DNA of 64,000 bases, from positions 19,557 through 83,556 of the forward strand of contig NZ_JOGB01000028.1 in assembly GCF_000719335.1 (NCBI RefSeq), in the 5' to 3' direction. Position 1 is the first letter of the stretch, and every line of letters begins with the position of its first letter. The stretch is from Streptomyces sp. NRRL S-87. GTDB lineage: Bacteria > Actinomycetota > Actinomycetes > Streptomycetales > Streptomycetaceae. Below the pieces are notes generated by a model. That model worked only from the letters and a program-made list of their open reading frames with translations, made no database searches and had not been told where the DNA came from. Below are positions 30,180 to 39,508 of this stretch, one piece after another. Both the position numbers and the translations under genes were made by a program.

Positions 30180-30574
30180 GAAGGGTCCTTCCCTGGAGCG
30201 GACGTCGGCCTGTCTGGCTCGGCGACCGGTTGTGCTGTCCGGCCGCGGTCCCTGATGTGTGGACCGTGCCGGGGCGGTGGTCCGCCGGTAGAGGTACGGC
30301 GGAAGAAATCAGTACATGGGTTCCGGCGAGAAGACCCCAGCTGCAAAGCGTGGGAATGTCACGCCGATTCCGGAGCATGCTCGGAACTGCCTGGCAGTGG
30401 TCAAAGCAGTCGGGGAGGCTCCCGGAAGAAAGGTGGTCCCGGATGGGGACACTGAGCACCGAGCCACGACGGCTTCGGATGCGTACTTGAGATTAACACT
30501 ACCGGATCCAACAGACATTCCCCCTCTCACTCACCGGCAATCGCGCCCTTCCGACAAGGCGGCACCAGCAGGTC
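30180..30574. other. rho leader and thrB-rho intergenic region
   Basis: No convincing gene. The 395-bp gap between the thrB stop and the rho start has a relatively AT-rich block near 30488-30525 where a rho promoter could lie, then a long leader. A 73-codon frame exists on the minus strand (30309-30530), but its composition does not support coding. Long rho leaders often serve autoregulation in other bacteria. Confidence 0.45.
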
Positions 30575-31492
30575 CTAGCCCGCGAGTGGCAACACGCTCG
30601 CACCTGCGGCGTCGAGGGCCAGCCGGTTGGCGGCCCATCCCTCGCCCGCGAGCAGTGCGACCTTGTCGGCCGTGCCGTTCTCGGCCAGCGCGAGGACCGT
30701 GGGGCCCGCGCCGGAGATGACCGCGGGGACTCCGTCCGCGCGCAGCCGGTTGACCAGCGCCACGCTGTCGGGCATCGCGGGCTGGCGGTACTCCTGGTGC
30801 AGCCGGTCCTCGGTGGCCGGCAGCAGCAGCTCGGGGCGCCTGGTCAGGGCCTCGACGAGCAGCGCGGCGCGGCCGGCGTTGACGGCGGCGTCGACGTGCG
30901 GGACGGTGCGCGGCAGCAGGCCGCGGGCGGTCTCCGTCAGCACGGGCTTCGAGGGTACGAAGACCACCGGAACGACGGAATCTGCCGTGTCCATCCTGAT
31001 GGCGCGGGCGGAGCCGCCCTCCATCCAGGCGAGGGTGAACCCGCCGAGGAGGCAGGCCGCGACGTTGTCGGGGTGGCCCTCGATCTCGGTGGCCAGCTCC
31101 AGCAGCGCGGCGTCGTCGAGCTTCGCGTCGCCGCCTATGGTCACGGCCCGCGCGGCGACGATGCCGGCGCAGATGGCGGCCGAGGAGGAGCCGAGGCCGC
31201 GGCCGTGCGGGATGCGGTTGGCGCACACGACCTCCAGGCCCCGGGGCTGGCCGCCCAGCAGGTCGAAGGCCGTGCGCATGGAGCGTACGAGCAGGTGGCT
31301 CTCGTCACGGGGCAGGCTGTCGGCGCCCTCGCCCGCGATGTCGATGTTCAGCCCGGAGTCGGCCACCCGGACGACCACGTCGTCGTAGAGCCCCAGGGCC
31401 AGGCCCAGGGCGTCGAAGCCCGGGCCGAGGTTGGCGCTGGAGGCGGGGACGCGCACCCGTACGGCGGCGGCGCGGAACGCTGGACCGGCCAT
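30575..31492 (-). CDS. thrB: Homoserine kinase
   Basis: A 305-aa GHMP-family kinase from ATG 31492 (MAGPAFRAAAV). The N-terminal 'VRVPASSANLGPGFDALGLAL' and ATP-binding 'RIPHGRGLGSSSAAICAGIVAA' are family signatures. 'VPAVISGAGPTVLAL' is the third GHMP motif. It phosphorylates homoserine to O-phosphohomoserine for threonine synthesis. It is last in hom-thrC-thrB, after a 344-bp spacer with a terminator. Confidence 0.97.
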   Translation of the reverse strand: MAGPAFRAAAVRVRVPASSANLGPGFDALGLALGLYDDVVVRVADSGLNIDIAGEGADSLPRDESHLLVRSMRTAFDLLGGQPRGLEVVCANRIPHGRGLGSSSAAICAGIVAARAVTIGGDAKLDDAALLELATEIEGHPDNVAACLLGGFTLAWMEGGSARAIRMDTADSVVPVVFVPSKPVLTETARGLLPRTVPHVDAAVNAGRAALLVEALTRRPELLLPATEDRLHQEYRQPAMPDSVALVNRLRADGVPAVISGAGPTVLALAENGTADKVALLAGEGWAANRLALDAAGASVLPLAG

Positions 31493-31836
31493 CGCTCGAT
31501 GACACTCCTTGTGACTGTGCGAGATGTTCGCGGTGAATGTACTTGAAGACGTACGACATCCGAAGGCCTCGGGGGCAACACCGCAGGCATATGCGAGTGG
31601 GCGGATGTAAGTACAGCCTATCGAAGGAAGGTTCTGTCGCGACATAGGGCGCACAGGAGGCGCACGATGCGTGTCGCGGACCCCGCTCCGCCCCTGTCTC
31701 GGCCTGCGGGGCGTTGCGCGGTTCTCCGCCCTGGTCGCGGGGCGGTCGTACGGGAGCGGTCGGCGACCGGCCTTCGACCGGATCCCGACCGCCACGGGGC
31801 CCGCTGCGGGCGCCGTGGCGGTCGGAGGGACGTACG
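31493..31836. other. thrC-thrB intergenic region
   Basis: A 344-bp spacer with no gene. It contains the thrC terminator at 31785-31825 and, nearer thrB, AT-richer sequence (31550-31650) that may hold a separate thrB promoter. The spacer suggests thrB is not simply cotranscribed with hom-thrC (inference). Confidence 0.5.
31785..31825 (-). terminator. Terminator after thrC
   Basis: A perfect 13-bp stem (31785-31797 with 31813-31825) encloses a loop that itself folds (GCCCGC/GCGGGC). It starts 12 bp beyond the thrC stop. Confidence 0.85.
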
Positions 31837-32907
31837 TCAGACCAGGCCGAGCCGGACCGCGGCCGCCTCGGCGTCCACCGGAACGGTGACGGGCTGCGGA
31901 GCGCCGGCGATCGCCCAGTCGGGGTCCTTCAGGCCGTTGCCGGTGACGGTGCACACGATCTTCTGGCCCGGATCGACCTTGCCCTGCTCGGCGGCCTTGA
32001 GCAGGCCGGCCACGGACGCGGCGGAGGCGGGCTCCACGAACACGCCCTCCTGCGAGGCCAACAGCCGGTAGGCTGCCAGGATCTGACGGTCGGTCACCTC
32101 GTCGATGAAGCCGCCGGACTCGTCGCGGGCCGCGAGGGCGTAGTCCCAGGAGGCCGGGTTGCCGATGCGGATCGCGGTGGCGATGGTGTGCGGCTCCTTG
32201 ACCGGCTCGCCGCGCACGATGGGCGCCGAACCGGAGGCCTGGAAGCCCCAGATCCGGGGGGTGTGCGTGGCCAGGCCGTCGGCCGCGTACTCCTTGAAGC
32301 CCCGCCAGTACGCGGTGATGTTGCCCGCGTTGCCCACCGGCAGGACGTGGATGTCGGGGGCGTCGCCGAGCGCGTCGACGATCTCGAAGGCGGCGGTCTT
32401 CTGGCCCTCGATGCGCACCGGGTTCACGGAATTGACCAGCGCGACCGGGTAGTTGTCGGACAGCCTGCGCGCGAGCGTGAGGCAGTCGTCGAAGTTGCCG
32501 TCCACCTGGAGGATCTTGGCGCCGTGCACCAGCGCCTGGCCCATCTTGCCCAGCGCGATCTTGCCCTGCGGCACGAGCACGGCCGAGACCATGCCCGCGC
32601 GCACCGCGTAGGCGGCGGCCGAGGCGGAGGTGTTGCCGGTGGAGGCGCAGATGACCGCCTTGGCGCCCTCCTCCTTGGCCCGGGTGATGGCCATGGTCAT
32701 GCCGCGGTCCTTGAAGGACCCGGTGGGGTTCGCGCCCTCGACCTTGAGGTGCACCTCGCAGCCCGTGCGCTCGGAGAGGACCTGGGCCGGTACGAGCGGG
32801 GTGCCACCCTCGCGGAGCGTCACCACGGGAGTCGTGGCCGTGACCGGAAGCCGGTCCCGGTACTCCTCGATGATGCCCCGCCACTGGTGGGTGCGATTGC
32901 TGCTCAT
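31837..32907 (-). CDS. thrC: Threonine synthase
   Basis: A 356-aa PLP enzyme from ATG 32907 (MSSNRTHQW). PLP binds the Lys in '[17 protein letters not shown]'; the phosphate loop is '[13 protein letters not shown]'. It converts O-phosphohomoserine to threonine. Short length and the S/T-dehydratase-like fold are typical of actinobacterial ThrC. It starts 7 bp after the hom stop, so the two form an operon. Confidence 0.97.
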   Translation of the reverse strand: MSSNRTHQWRGIIEEYRDRLPVTATTPVVTLREGGTPLVPAQVLSERTGCEVHLKVEGANPTGSFKDRGMTMAITRAKEEGAKAVICASTGNTSASAAAYAVRAGMVSAVLVPQGKIALGKMGQALVHGAKILQVDGNFDDCLTLARRLSDNYPVALVNSVNPVRIEGQKTAAFEIVDALGDAPDIHVLPVGNAGNITAYWRGFKEYAADGLATHTPRIWGFQASGSAPIVRGEPVKEPHTIATAIRIGNPASWDYALAARDESGGFIDEVTDRQILAAYRLLASQEGVFVEPASAASVAGLLKAAEQGKVDPGQKIVCTVTGNGLKDPDWAIAGAPQPVTVPVDAEAAAVRLGLV

Positions 32908-32914
32908 GGGTCCT

Positions 32915-34222
32915 TTACTCCCCTTCAACACGCATGATGCTGGCGACACCGCGCACGGTGTCGAGCTTGCGCAGCGCCTCGACGGTGCCGGAGAGGGCGG
33001 CGTCGGGCGCGCGGTGGGTGACGACGACGAGGGAGGCCCCGTCGCCGGCCTTTTCTGGATGACCTTGCTGGCGGACGGTGTCGATGGACACGCCGTGCTC
33101 GGCGAAGACCGTGGCCACCTGGGCGAGGACACCCGGCTTGTCCGCCACATCGAGGCTGATGTGGTAGCGGGTGACGACCTCGCCCATCGGGCTGACCGGC
33201 AGCTGGGTGTACGCCGACTCGCCCGGCCCCGTTGCCTCGGCGAGCTTGTTGCGGCAGACGGCGACCAGGTCGCCCAGGACGGCGGAGGCGGTCGGCGAAC
33301 CGCCCGCGCCGGGTCCGTAGAACATCAGCCGGCCGGCCGCCTCGGCCTCGACGAACACCGCGTTGTAGGCCTCGCGGACGGAGGCCAGCGGGTGGCTGAG
33401 CGGGATCATCGCCGGGTGGACGCGGGCCGTGACGGACTCGCCGTCGGCGGCCCGCTCGCAGATGGCGAGCAGCTTGATGGTGCAGCCCATCCGCTTGGCC
33501 GAGGCGAAGTCGGAGGCGGTGACCTCGGTCATGCCCTCGCGGTAGACGTCGTCGAGGCGGACCCGGGTGTGGAAGGCGATGCCGGCCAGGATCGCGGCCT
33601 TGGCGGCCGCGTCGTAGCCCTCGACGTCGGCGGTCGGGTCGGCCTCGGCGTACCCGAGGGCGGTGGCCTCGTCGAGCGCCTCGGAGTAGCCGGCGCCGGT
33701 GGAGTCCATCTTGTCGAGGATGAAGTTCGTCGTGCCGTTGACGATGCCCATCACCCGGTTGATCTTGTCGCCGGCGAGGGACTCGCGCAGCGGGCGGATC
33801 AGCGGGATGGCGCCGGCCACGGCGGCCTCGTAGTAGAGGTCCCGGCCGTGCTGCTCGGCGGCGGCGTGCAGGGTCTCGCCGTCCTGGGCGAGCAGGGCCT
33901 TGTTGGCGGAGACCACCGAGGCGCCGTGCTCGAACGCGGTGGTGATCAGGGTGCGGGCCGGCTCGATGCCGCCGATGACCTCGACGATGACGTCGATGTC
34001 CCCGCGTTTGACCAGCGCGGTCGCGTCGGTGGTGATCAGCGACGGGTCGATGCCCTCGCGGACCTTCGAGGGGCGGCGGACCGCCACGCCGGCGAGCTCG
34101 ACCGGGGCGCCGATGCGCGCGGCGAGGTCGTCGGCGTGCGTCGTCATGATGCGCGCCACCTCTGAGCCGACCACACCACAGCCCAGCAGCGCCACCTTCA
34201 GCGGACGCGTACGCATCATCAC
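32915..34222 (-). CDS. hom: Homoserine dehydrogenase
   Basis: A 435-aa protein from GTG 34222, with AAAGG 8 nt upstream; ATGs at 34219 and 34216 are close alternatives. An N-terminal NAD(P)-binding loop '[12 protein letters not shown]' is followed by the catalytic region '[14 protein letters not shown]' and '[16 protein letters not shown]'. A C-terminal ACT domain (about 350-430, '[19 protein letters not shown]') probably mediates threonine feedback. It reduces aspartate semialdehyde to homoserine. Confidence 0.98.
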   Translation of the reverse strand: MMMRTRPLKVALLGCGVVGSEVARIMTTHADDLAARIGAPVELAGVAVRRPSKVREGIDPSLITTDATALVKRGDIDVIVEVIGGIEPARTLITTAFEHGASVVSANKALLAQDGETLHAAAEQHGRDLYYEAAVAGAIPLIRPLRESLAGDKINRVMGIVNGTTNFILDKMDSTGAGYSEALDEATALGYAEADPTADVEGYDAAAKAAILAGIAFHTRVRLDDVYREGMTEVTASDFASAKRMGCTIKLLAICERAADGESVTARVHPAMIPLSHPLASVREAYNAVFVEAEAAGRLMFYGPGAGGSPTASAVLGDLVAVCRNKLAEATGPGESAYTQLPVSPMGEVVTRYHISLDVADKPGVLAQVATVFAEHGVSIDTVRQQGHPEKAGDGASLVVVTHRAPDAALSGTVEALRKLDTVRGVASIMRVEGE

Positions 34223-34369
34223 GACCTACGCCTTTCGTCAACAATCCGGCTTGCCGGTGCAAGCACGGTCCGAACCAGTCTCACGCACTGGACAGGAGTT
34301 TCCATCCCTTGTCCAGAGTCCGAGACGTCCATCTCGGCCTCCCGGGGGACTTCCCCGGAAAATCCAACC

Positions 34370-35761
34370 TCATCCGAGGTCGAGTCGCAGGAGATCCTCC
34401 TCCGTCTCGCGCCGGACGATCACGCGCGCGGCCCCGTCGCGGACCGCGACCACGGGCGGTCGCAGCGCGTGGTTGTAGTTGCTCGCCATCGAGCGGCAGT
34501 ACGCCCCGGTCGCCGGTACGGCCACCAGGTCGCCCGGCGCCAGGTCGGCCGGCAGGAACGCGTCGCGCACGACGATGTCGCCGCTCTCGCAGTGCTTGCC
34601 GACCACGCGCGAGAGCATGGGATCGGCGTCGGAGGCGCGGGAGACCAGGGCGACGCTGTACTCGGCGTCGTAGAGGGCGGTGCGGATGTTGTCCGACATG
34701 CCGCCGTCGACGCTCACGTACGTCCGCAGGCCCTCCAGCGGCTTGATCGTGCCGACCTCGTAGAGGGTGAAGGCCGTGGGGCCGACGATGGCGCGGCCCG
34801 GCTCGACGGAGATGCGCGGCACGGCCAGTCCGGCGGACTCACACTCACGGGTGACGATCTCGCGGAGCGACTTGGCGATCTCGTGCGGCTCGCGCGGGTC
34901 GTCCTCGGGCGTGTACGCGATGCCGAGGCCGCCGCCGAGGTCGATCTCGGGCAGCTCGACGCCGTGCTCGTCGCGGACCGCGGCGAGCAGCTGGACGACG
35001 CGGCGGGCGGAGACCTCGAAGCCGGCGGTGTCGAAGATCTGCGAGCCGATGTGCGAGTGGACGCCGATCAGCTCGAGGCTGTCGTGGCCCAGGGCGCGGC
35101 GGACGGCCTCGGCGGCCTGCCCGTCGGCGACCGCGATGCCGAACTTCTGGTCCTCGTGGGCGGTGGCGATGAACTCGTGGGTGTGGGCCTCGACGCCGAC
35201 GGTGACGCGGATCTGGACGCGCTGGCGGACGCCGAGCTCACGGGCCACGTGCGCGACCCGGGCGATCTCCTGGAAGGAGTCGAGCACGATCCGGCCGACC
35301 CCCGCCTCGATGGCGCGGCGGATCTCGGGGACGGACTTGTTGTTGCCGTGGTACGCGATCCGGTCGGCCGGCATCTCGGCTGCCAGCGCGGTGCTCAGCT
35401 CGCCCGCCGAGCAGACGTCGAGGTTGAGCCCCTCCTCCTTCAGCCAGCGCACAACGGCCTTGGAGAGGAAGGCCTTTCCGGCGTAGAACACGTCGGCGTC
35501 CGACCCGAAGGCGTGCGCCCAGGCGCGGCAGCGCTCGCGGAAGTCGGTCTCGTCGAGGAAGTAGGCGGGGGTCCCGAACTCCTCGGCCAGCTTGGTCACT
35601 TCGAGTCCGGCGACGGTGACGACGCCGTCGTCGCCCCGGCGTACCGTGCGCGACCAGACCTTCTCGTCAAGGGCGTTGAGGTCGGCGGGCGGGGCGGTGT
35701 AGTGGCTCTCCGGCAGGACGTCTCCGTGGCGGGGGCCTGCGGGGTGCGCGGAACGGCTCAT
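34370..35761 (-). CDS. lysA: Diaminopimelate decarboxylase
   Basis: A 463-aa fold-III PLP enzyme. 'ADVFYAGKAFLSKAV' holds the PLP lysine, and 'HSHIGSQIFD' and 'EIDLGGGLGIAY' the phosphate-binding segments. 'VGKHCESGDIVV' carries the active-site Cys. It makes lysine from meso-diaminopimelate. It is 15 bp after nrtL and 147 bp before hom; that gap has a 7-bp hairpin CTGGACA/TGTCCAG (34288-34316). Confidence 0.98.
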   Translation of the reverse strand: MSRSAHPAGPRHGDVLPESHYTAPPADLNALDEKVWSRTVRRGDDGVVTVAGLEVTKLAEEFGTPAYFLDETDFRERCRAWAHAFGSDADVFYAGKAFLSKAVVRWLKEEGLNLDVCSAGELSTALAAEMPADRIAYHGNNKSVPEIRRAIEAGVGRIVLDSFQEIARVAHVARELGVRQRVQIRVTVGVEAHTHEFIATAHEDQKFGIAVADGQAAEAVRRALGHDSLELIGVHSHIGSQIFDTAGFEVSARRVVQLLAAVRDEHGVELPEIDLGGGLGIAYTPEDDPREPHEIAKSLREIVTRECESAGLAVPRISVEPGRAIVGPTAFTLYEVGTIKPLEGLRTYVSVDGGMSDNIRTALYDAEYSVALVSRASDADPMLSRVVGKHCESGDIVVRDAFLPADLAPGDLVAVPATGAYCRSMASNYNHALRPPVVAVRDGAARVIVRRETEEDLLRLDLG

Positions 35762-35776
35762 GATCTCGTACTTCCT

Positions 35777-36865
35777 CTACAGAAACTCTGGGGCATCGAG
35801 GCCGAGCAGGGACAGGCCGCCCGCGAGCACCGTCCCGGCGGCTTCGGCGAGGGCGAGCCGGGAACGGTGGGCGACCGAGGGTTTCTCGTCTCCGCGGGGC
35901 AGTACGTCGTGCTGGGCGTCGAGCAGGGCATCGGCGAGGGTGGCGAGATGCCTGGTCAGCCGGTCGGGGGCGCGGTGGTGCGCGGCCGCCTCCAACACGA
36001 GCGGGTACTCGGCGAGCGCGCGGGTGAGCGCGGGGTCCAGGGGGGTGGGGGCGGCCGTGCCGGCGGCGGCAGGCGGGGCGGTGCCGGCAGCCGTGCCGAC
36101 ACCCCCGGCGGCAGCCGGGGCGGGGGCGGCAGGCGGGGCGGTGGCGGCAGGCGGGGCGATGCCGGCGGGCCCGAAGCCCAGGTCGGCGGCGTTCCGCAGC
36201 AGGGCGCGAGCCCTGGCGTGGGCGTACCGCACGCGGAAGAAGGGGTTGTCCTCGTGCTGGCGGAGCAGCACGGGGTGGAAGTCGGGGGTCTCCCCCGAGG
36301 GGGTGTCGAGGACGGCCCAGCGCACGGCCCCGCCCCCGAACCGCTCCGCCGCGTCGCGGTCGCCGCGCCGCAGCGGCGCCGGCGCCGGCCCCCCGGCCTC
36401 CGGCTCGCCGCCCTGCGCCCGTACGAGCGCGGCGACGGCCTCCCCGTACATCCGGGCCCGCGGCTCGGGCCCCTCCGGTACCGGCACCCGACGCCCGGCG
36501 AGGGCGTCGCCGTACCCGTAGCGGGGGCCCGCGCCGCGGACGGCGTCGACGAGCCCGGCATCGGGGGCCAGGAAGAAGTTGAGGAACCCGCCCCCGGTGA
36601 CGGCCACGCTCCTGATGCCCGGCTCCCGCCCCAGCCGCCGGGCCAGCACCTCCGCGACGTCCCGGGGCCCGGGACTCCCCCCGAGGACCTTGGCGAGGCC
36701 GAACGCGACCGGGGTGGCGTAGTCCCCCACTCCCCCGGGCCGGGTCGGCTGGACGACCACCCTCTCCAGCACCCTCCCGACGGCGGCCTCCCGGGGCAGC
36801 TCGCGCCGCTCGACGGCGTGGCGCACGGCGCGCACGACGGTGCGGGAGAGGTCGGCGGGGGTCAC
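35777..36865 (-). CDS. nrtL: ArgS-related anticodon-binding protein without catalytic domain
   Basis: A 362-aa protein from GTG 36865 (VTPADLSRTVV). The N-terminus 'VGDYATPVAFGLAKVLGGSPGPRDVAEVLARRL' resembles the arginyl-tRNA synthetase additional domain. The C-terminus 'NPFFRVRYAHARARALLRN' is a DALR anticodon-binding domain. The Rossmann core and the HIGH and KMSKS motifs are absent. An Ala/Pro-rich insertion encoded by GC-rich tandem repeats (36040-36165) lies between. It probably binds tRNA; its role is unknown. It is in an operon with lysA. Confidence 0.85.
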   Translation of the reverse strand: MTPADLSRTVVRAVRHAVERRELPREAAVGRVLERVVVQPTRPGGVGDYATPVAFGLAKVLGGSPGPRDVAEVLARRLGREPGIRSVAVTGGGFLNFFLAPDAGLVDAVRGAGPRYGYGDALAGRRVPVPEGPEPRARMYGEAVAALVRAQGGEPEAGGPAPAPLRRGDRDAAERFGGGAVRWAVLDTPSGETPDFHPVLLRQHEDNPFFRVRYAHARARALLRNAADLGFGPAGIAPPAATAPPAAPAPAAAGGVGTAAGTAPPAAAGTAAPTPLDPALTRALAEYPLVLEAAAHHRAPDRLTRHLATLADALLDAQHDVLPRGDEKPSVAHRSRLALAEAAGTVLAGGLSLLGLDAPEFL

Positions 36866-37071
36866 GGGACAAGCGTATGGGAGGAGGGGGGCCCTTCCGC
36901 GAACCAGTTTCGGCATGTGGGAACCGGGACCCGCACCCGCCCCCCGAAAAGGCAGAGCGAACCGCAAACGAGCCACCGACCGGAGCGGCCCCCGCACCAC
37001 GACCAGGAGACAAGCCCGCGACCGCAATCACGTACAGGACCTCAACCGCCGCTCTCACGACCGGGGCGACA

Positions 37072-37509
37072 TCAGCCCTGGCGACTCCCCGCCCCCGCGG
37101 ACGGATCATCGGCGACCTCGTCCGGCCCGCCGCCCTGCTCCTCGATCAGCCGTCGCACGACGGCCACCAGGTCCGCCGGCTCGAAGGGCTTGGCGAGGAA
37201 CGCGTCCACCCCCGCCAGCACCCCGGCCTCCACCTCGTACTGCGTGCACGCGCTCACGATGGCCACCGGGAGGTGCCGCGTCCGCGGGTCCGACCGCAAC
37301 CGCGCCGCGGCGTTCAACCCGTCCAGCCGCGGCATGACCACGTCCATGGTCACGACGTCGGGGCACACCTCGTGCACCACGTCCAGGCACTCGGCACCAT
37401 CGCTCGCGGTCACGACCTCGAAGCCCTCCAGCTCGAGATTGACCTTGATCAGCTGCCGGATGACCTTGTTGTCGTCGACAACAAGCACCCGGCCCGACGC
37501 GCCTGGCAC
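37072..37509 (-). CDS. Single-domain response regulator
   Basis: A 145-aa CheY-like receiver with no output domain, from GTG 37509. 'RVLVVDDNKVIRQL' gives the acidic pair, 'DVVTMDVVMPRLDG' the phosphorylated Asp, 'VAIVSACTQ' the switch Ser/Thr and 'FLAKPFEP' the Lys. The C-terminus is Gly/Pro-rich. No kinase lies nearby. It lies 155 bp from the tRNA-Arg gene, in the opposite orientation. Confidence 0.93.
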   Translation of the reverse strand: MPGASGRVLVVDDNKVIRQLIKVNLELEGFEVVTASDGAECLDVVHEVCPDVVTMDVVMPRLDGLNAAARLRSDPRTRHLPVAIVSACTQYEVEAGVLAGVDAFLAKPFEPADLVAVVRRLIEEQGGGPDEVADDPSAGAGSRQG

Positions 37510-37663
37510 AACTCGAGAGTAGGTGCGCCCCGGTCCCCGCGTCCGGGTTTTCCCCACTTCCACCCCGTGCGGGCGACCCACCTCCCCCGGACCTGCGAAA
37601 CCCGTTCCTGATCACCCCTCCGAAGCTGGTAGTGTTCTGTCCGTCGCCGAGAGACGACACCCC

Positions 37664-37735
37664 GCCCCCGTAGCTCAGGGGATAGAGCAACGGCCTCCGG
37701 AGCCGTGTGCGCAGGTTCGAATCCTGCCGGGGGCA
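37664..37735 (+). tRNA. tRNA-Arg (anticodon CCG)
   Basis: A full cloverleaf. The 7-bp acceptor stem pairs GCCCCCG with CGGGGGC, and the discriminator is A37735. The D-arm is GCTC/GAGC. The anticodon stem ACGGC/GCCGT closes loop CTCCGGA, giving anticodon CCG (Arg, CGG). The T-arm is GCAGG/CCTGC with loop TTCGAAT. No CCA is encoded. Its 3' half is the integration site of the element that follows, and the integrated element restores the complete gene. Confidence 0.98.
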
Positions 37736-37740
37736 CTTCG
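37692..37740 (+). repeat. Left attachment site (att core, 49 bp)
   Basis: This 49-bp stretch covers the tRNA-Arg anticodon loop through the 3' end plus 5 bp. It recurs identically at 53356-53404. Identity stops sharply on both sides (C versus G before; C versus T after). It is the crossover region of a tyrosine-recombinase element and keeps the tRNA functional. Confidence 0.95.
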
Positions 37741-37753
37741 CACGAAGTGCCAA

Positions 37754-37793
37754 AAGACCCCGCCACCAGCAGAGATGCTGAGGACGGGGTCTT
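37754..37793 (+). terminator. Terminator following tRNA-Arg, carried by the element
   Basis: A 9-bp stem AAGACCCCG/CGGGGTCTT (37754-37762 with 37785-37793) with a T-containing tail lies 19 bp after the tRNA. It is inside the element, beyond the att core, so the AICE supplies a replacement for the tRNA's own terminator, now displaced to 53453-53488. Confidence 0.75.
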
Positions 37794-37900
37794 GTCGTAT
37801 GCGCAGCCGTGAGTCACGGGATGCAGCCCCATGACGGACCCCGCGGACTATTCGCGGACGGGCCAAGCCCCCAGAACCCCAGGTCAACCCCCCAACGGCA

Positions 37901-37928
37901 AAGGCCCCCGGACGAGTCCAGGGGCCTT
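37901..37928 (-). terminator. Terminator of the integrase operon
   Basis: A short GC-rich hairpin, AAGGCCCCCGGA with TCCAGGGGCCTT (37901-37912 with 37917-37928, two bulges), ends 22 bp past the int stop. Confidence 0.7.
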
Positions 37929-37949
37929 GAGGGTCGCCGCACGAGCGCC

Positions 37950-39323
37950 TCACTCGTACTCGCGCAGCAGCTCCTCGATCCGGCGGTTGGCCACCTCGTG
38001 GCGCCCGTCGAGGCACTTCGCGTACCGGCTCAGGAGCACCTCCACGCTGTTGCCGGCGCGCTCGGCCACCTCGGTGGGATCCACCCCCGCGTTGAGCCAG
38101 GTCGACAGCGCCGAGTGCCGGAGGTCGTACGGCCGGGCCGCCAACGGCGAGGCCACGACACCGGGCGGCAGGGCAAGGGCCCGTGCCTCCTGCCAGGCCC
38201 GGTAGTAGGTGGACGACGAGACCACCCCCCCGTTCTCGCTGAAGAAGAGCCGCCCGTCCTCCGCGGTCCCGAAGGTCTCCAGGTGATCCCGGAGGATCAC
38301 GACAAGCTGGGGCGGGATCGGCACCCGGCGGACCTGCTCGGCGGGGCGGTTCTTCAGGCCGCGGTCGTCGTGGCTCTCCCCGGAGTCGGTCCACCGCTTG
38401 CCGACGCTCGGCCGGGTCCGGTGCAGCAGCGCGGAGCCCCACCCCTCGGCCGGCAGCACCAGGTCCGACTCCGCCAGGCCCACCGCCTCCGCAGGCCGGA
38501 GGCCCCCGAAGTACATCCCGGCGAAGAGCCCGACGAGCCGACGCCCGCGAGCCCGGCGGAATCCCCCGACGTACGAGACGGCAGCCAGCAAGGCGCGCGC
38601 TTGCTCGGGATTGGCGACGACCCGGGGATCCACCTCATTCGAGACCTTGGGCTTCTGCCAGCGCACCGCCGCGAGCGGGTTCTCGCGAAATTCGCCGAGA
38701 TCAACCGCGTATTCGAGGGCATTCATCAACGTGCGCCTCTTACGGCGGACGGTCTCGGCGGCCGCAGCGGTACCATCGAGCTTGATCTTCAGGGAGTCGA
38801 GGACGGCACGCCCGATCACCGGGTCCGCAAGGTCGGACAGGGGCCGCGAGGCCTTCGCCACCCAGTGCAGGACGTTCCCGACCTCGGCCGGCAGGTCCCG
38901 CTCCCCGGGGCTGGGCAGGACGAAGGCCCAGTTCCGCAGCGTCCTGCGGAGGAGCACGCTGTCCGGACGCCCAGGGCGGTCGTCCAACAGCGCCATGGTC
39001 ACCGAGGTCAGGGATTCGTTGATCCCGTCCCGTGTGTTCGGCGCGGCGTGTGGCCACTTCATGGACAGGTACTTGAGGGCGAAGGCGTACCAGGTGATCG
39101 TCGCCTTCTTCTCGGCCATCGATCCCGGAAGGCCGGACTCGGTGTCGAACTCCTCGCCGTCGCGCGCCGCCCTCATCAGCTTCGAGCGGTAATTGTCGGC
39201 GAGCCCCTTCGTCCGAAAGCCCTCCGAGAAGGCTTGCCCGGCGACGACCCAGCGCACGTCATAAGAAGGCCGCTTCGTATCCCTCTTCCGGACACTCCAG
39301 ATCTTGACGTCGAGGGACTTCAC
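37950..39323 (-). CDS. int: Site-specific tyrosine recombinase (integrase)
   Basis: A 457-aa phage-type integrase. An N-terminal AP2-like/arm-binding part and a SAM-like core-binding domain precede the catalytic domain. Catalytic Arg276 (GLRPAEA), Arg402 (YDLRHS) and nucleophile Tyr434 (LLSRYAKC) are present. The first His of the HxLR box is Tyr399, and the GH box reads GN (Asn425); both substitutions are common in actinobacterial integrases. It inserts and excises the AICE at tRNA-Arg. It overlaps xis by ATGA. Confidence 0.95.
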   Translation of the reverse strand: MKSLDVKIWSVRKRDTKRPSYDVRWVVAGQAFSEGFRTKGLADNYRSKLMRAARDGEEFDTESGLPGSMAEKKATITWYAFALKYLSMKWPHAAPNTRDGINESLTSVTMALLDDRPGRPDSVLLRRTLRNWAFVLPSPGERDLPAEVGNVLHWVAKASRPLSDLADPVIGRAVLDSLKIKLDGTAAAAETVRRKRRTLMNALEYAVDLGEFRENPLAAVRWQKPKVSNEVDPRVVANPEQARALLAAVSYVGGFRRARGRRLVGLFAGMYFGGLRPAEAVGLAESDLVLPAEGWGSALLHRTRPSVGKRWTDSGESHDDRGLKNRPAEQVRRVPIPPQLVVILRDHLETFGTAEDGRLFFSENGGVVSSSTYYRAWQEARALALPPGVVASPLAARPYDLRHSALSTWLNAGVDPTEVAERAGNSVEVLLSRYAKCLDGRHEVANRRIEELLREYE

Positions 39324-39508
39324 GCAGCGGCCCCCTCAAGACCCCGAAGCCAGGCGACGAAGTCGCTCCGCCAGACCCGCAGCTCACCGTTCGGGAGCTT
39401 GAAGGAGGCCGGCCCAGTGCCCAGCTCCCGCCAGCGGTAGAAGGTCCGCCGGGAGACCCCACCCAGCTCGGCGAGGACCTCGGGGACGGTCATCAGCTGA
39501 TCCTTCAC
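39320..39508 (-). CDS. xis: Excisionase-type helix-turn-helix protein
   Basis: A 62-aa MerR-like/HTH_17 protein: 'MTVPEVLAELGGVSRRTFYRWRELGTGP' forms the winged helix and 'NGELRVWRSDFVAWL' the wing. Such proteins bend att DNA for excision. It overlaps int by 4 bp and also overlaps the rep stop by 4 bp (39505-39508), so rep-xis-int is one translational unit, as in pSAM2. Confidence 0.92.
   Translation of the reverse strand: MKDQLMTVPEVLAELGGVSRRTFYRWRELGTGPASFKLPNGELRVWRSDFVAWLRGLEGAAA

Noticed and set aside
30309..30530. A leader peptide gene upstream of rho
   Set aside because: No ribosome-binding site and no regulatory codon run; the sequence is more like an untranslated leader.
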